A stretch of 5,315 nucleotides of DNA, from assembly GCA_027488415.1 (NCBI GenBank), contig JAIYBS010000005.1, positions 1-5,315 on the forward strand. Reading direction: 5' to 3'. The notes beneath the pieces were generated by a model, which worked only from the letters and a program-made list of their open reading frames with translations, was not told the DNA's origin and ran no database searches. Position numbers and translations under genes: made by a program. This DNA comes from Planctomycetaceae bacterium. GTDB lineage: Bacteria > Planctomycetota > Phycisphaerae > Phycisphaerales > SM1A02. Of this stretch, positions 4,635 to 5,315 are shown piece after piece. Position 1 is the stretch's first letter. Each line of letters opens with the position of its first letter.

Positions 4635-5315
4635 CGGGTGGCGCTCTCGGAAGGGGGAACGGCGACCGCGGCCTCGTCGCCCATCGGCGGCTCGGGCGGC
4701 GGGGGCGCCGAGGGTGCGGCGGATTCCTTGACGAAGCGGTACGGACCCGTGACCGAGCCCCACACCTGCTTGCCCGCGGCGTCGAAGCCGCGGTCCCAGC
4801 TCGTGAGCTCGGCGGCGGTGACGGTCACCTCGCTCGTGGCGTAGGCAGCGCCGCGCAGCGCGCTGCCGCAGTCGGCGCCGTTGGTCGATCCCTTCAGCGC
4901 GCCGGGGCCCGCCGAGGCGAGGACCACGCTGCAGCCCGGGCGCGCGACGATGATGCCCGGGTCGAGCGCGTTGAAGCGCGACGTGTCGCGCCACGCGCCC
5001 GCCCAGAGCAGCGGGTCGCCGGGCAGTTCGTAGATGACGCTCTCCGCGCGACCCTGCGGCAGCGGGATGATGCGGTAGATGCGCTGCCGGTAGGGCTTGT
5101 CCTGCGCGTCGGCCATCGCCTGCTCGACGTACATCCAGGGGCCGTCGGTGCGATCGGTCCAGATGGGCACGATGTGGAGCCGCACGTCGAAGAAGGTCGG
5201 GTCCGCCGCGGCCTGGGCCGCGCTCGAGTAGTGGCCCGCGAGCCAGGCCGCCGCGTCCCGGGCGACGTCGGTGGTGGTCACCGCGTGGTTCTCGAGGGGG
5301 CCGCCGTCGACCACC
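4631..5315 (-). CDS. CpcT/CpeT-family protein (chromophore lyase-like), 5' end outside window
   Basis: About 227 residues are visible and the frame stays open to the right edge. The first visible codon is a GTG, but no signal peptide is seen, so the true start is probably outside. In cyanobacteria CpcT/CpeT proteins attach phycobilins to cysteines of phycobiliproteins; relatives also occur in non-photosynthetic bacteria, where the role is unknown. Recognised segments (numbered from the GTG at 5314): AAWLAGHYSSAAQAA at 22-36, FFDVRLHIVPIW at 41-52, GPWMYVEQAM at 58-67, PYRQRIYRI at 74-82, GAWRD at 106-110, GC at 127-128, KGSTNGADC at 141-149, RGAAYATSEVTVT at 154-166 and LTSWDRGFDAAGKQVWG at 170-186. 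The two cysteines (128, 149) might form a disulfide if the protein is exported. After about residue 195 comes a Pro/Ala/Glu-rich tail of some 30 residues that looks disordered. The stop overlaps the prpB start (ATGA), so the two probably share a transcript. No phycobiliprotein gene is visible. Confidence 0.82.
   Translation of the reverse strand, partial: VVDGGPLENHAVTTTDVARDAAAWLAGHYSSAAQAAADPTFFDVRLHIVPIWTDRTDGPWMYVEQAMADAQDKPYRQRIYRIIPLPQGRAESVIYELPGDPLLWAGAWRDTSRFNALDPGIIVARPGCSVVLASAGPGALKGSTNGADCGSALRGAAYATSEVTVTAAELTSWDRGFDAAGKQVWGSVTGPYRFVKESAAPSAPPPPEPPMGDEAAVAVPPSESATR

Noticed and set aside
4149..4844. Plus-strand ORF (231 codons) opposite prpB and the CpeT-like gene
   Set aside because: It spans the junction of two well-supported minus-strand genes and its translation is low-complexity; a shadow frame.

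Overview
This is a GC-rich window, with very high third-position GC in the genes. It carries five protein genes, two of them cut by the window ends. The combination of a secreted DUF1570-type zinc-peptidase-like protein, a large exported PQQ-type beta-propeller and a heterotroph-type CpcT/CpeT protein suggests a GC-rich environmental bacterium. Planctomycetota, possibly Phycisphaerae, is my best guess. It rests on family distribution and composition only; there is no rRNA or marker gene to settle it.

Layout. Positions 1-492 (minus) hold the N-terminal third of purH, the bifunctional enzyme of the last two steps of IMP synthesis. Directly upstream on the same strand, 489-1829 encodes an exported PQQ-like/BamB-like beta-propeller whose stop overlaps the purH GTG start by 4 nt (GTGA), so the two are probably co-transcribed and translationally coupled. 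A good -10 hexamer lies upstream of the propeller gene. Positions 1830-2357 are a divergent intergenic region of 528 bp. Its core (about 1981-2220, roughly 59% GC by hand count) is clearly less GC-rich than the flanking genes and contains a 13-bp direct repeat 190 bp apart, an imperfect 13-bp tandem repeat, several hairpins and a 12-bp palindrome. No recognised RNA family was found there. Positions 2358-3707 (plus) encode the secreted DUF1570-type protein with an intact HEGFH...NEG metal site.

A 54-bp convergent gap (3708-3761) holds a strong GC-rich hairpin. Positions 3762-4634 (minus) encode a full-length methylisocitrate lyase-like enzyme of the ICL/PEP mutase superfamily. It overlaps by ATGA with the upstream gene at 4631-5315, a CpcT/CpeT-like protein running off the right end.

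How the genes work together: two minus-strand pairs are tightly coupled (propeller-purH and CpeT-prpB), each joining a protein of unclear or envelope role to a metabolic enzyme. No phage, CRISPR, toxin-antitoxin or transposon gene is visible. The less ordinary points are the CpeT-prpB coupling, the propeller-purH coupling and the structured low-GC intergenic island.
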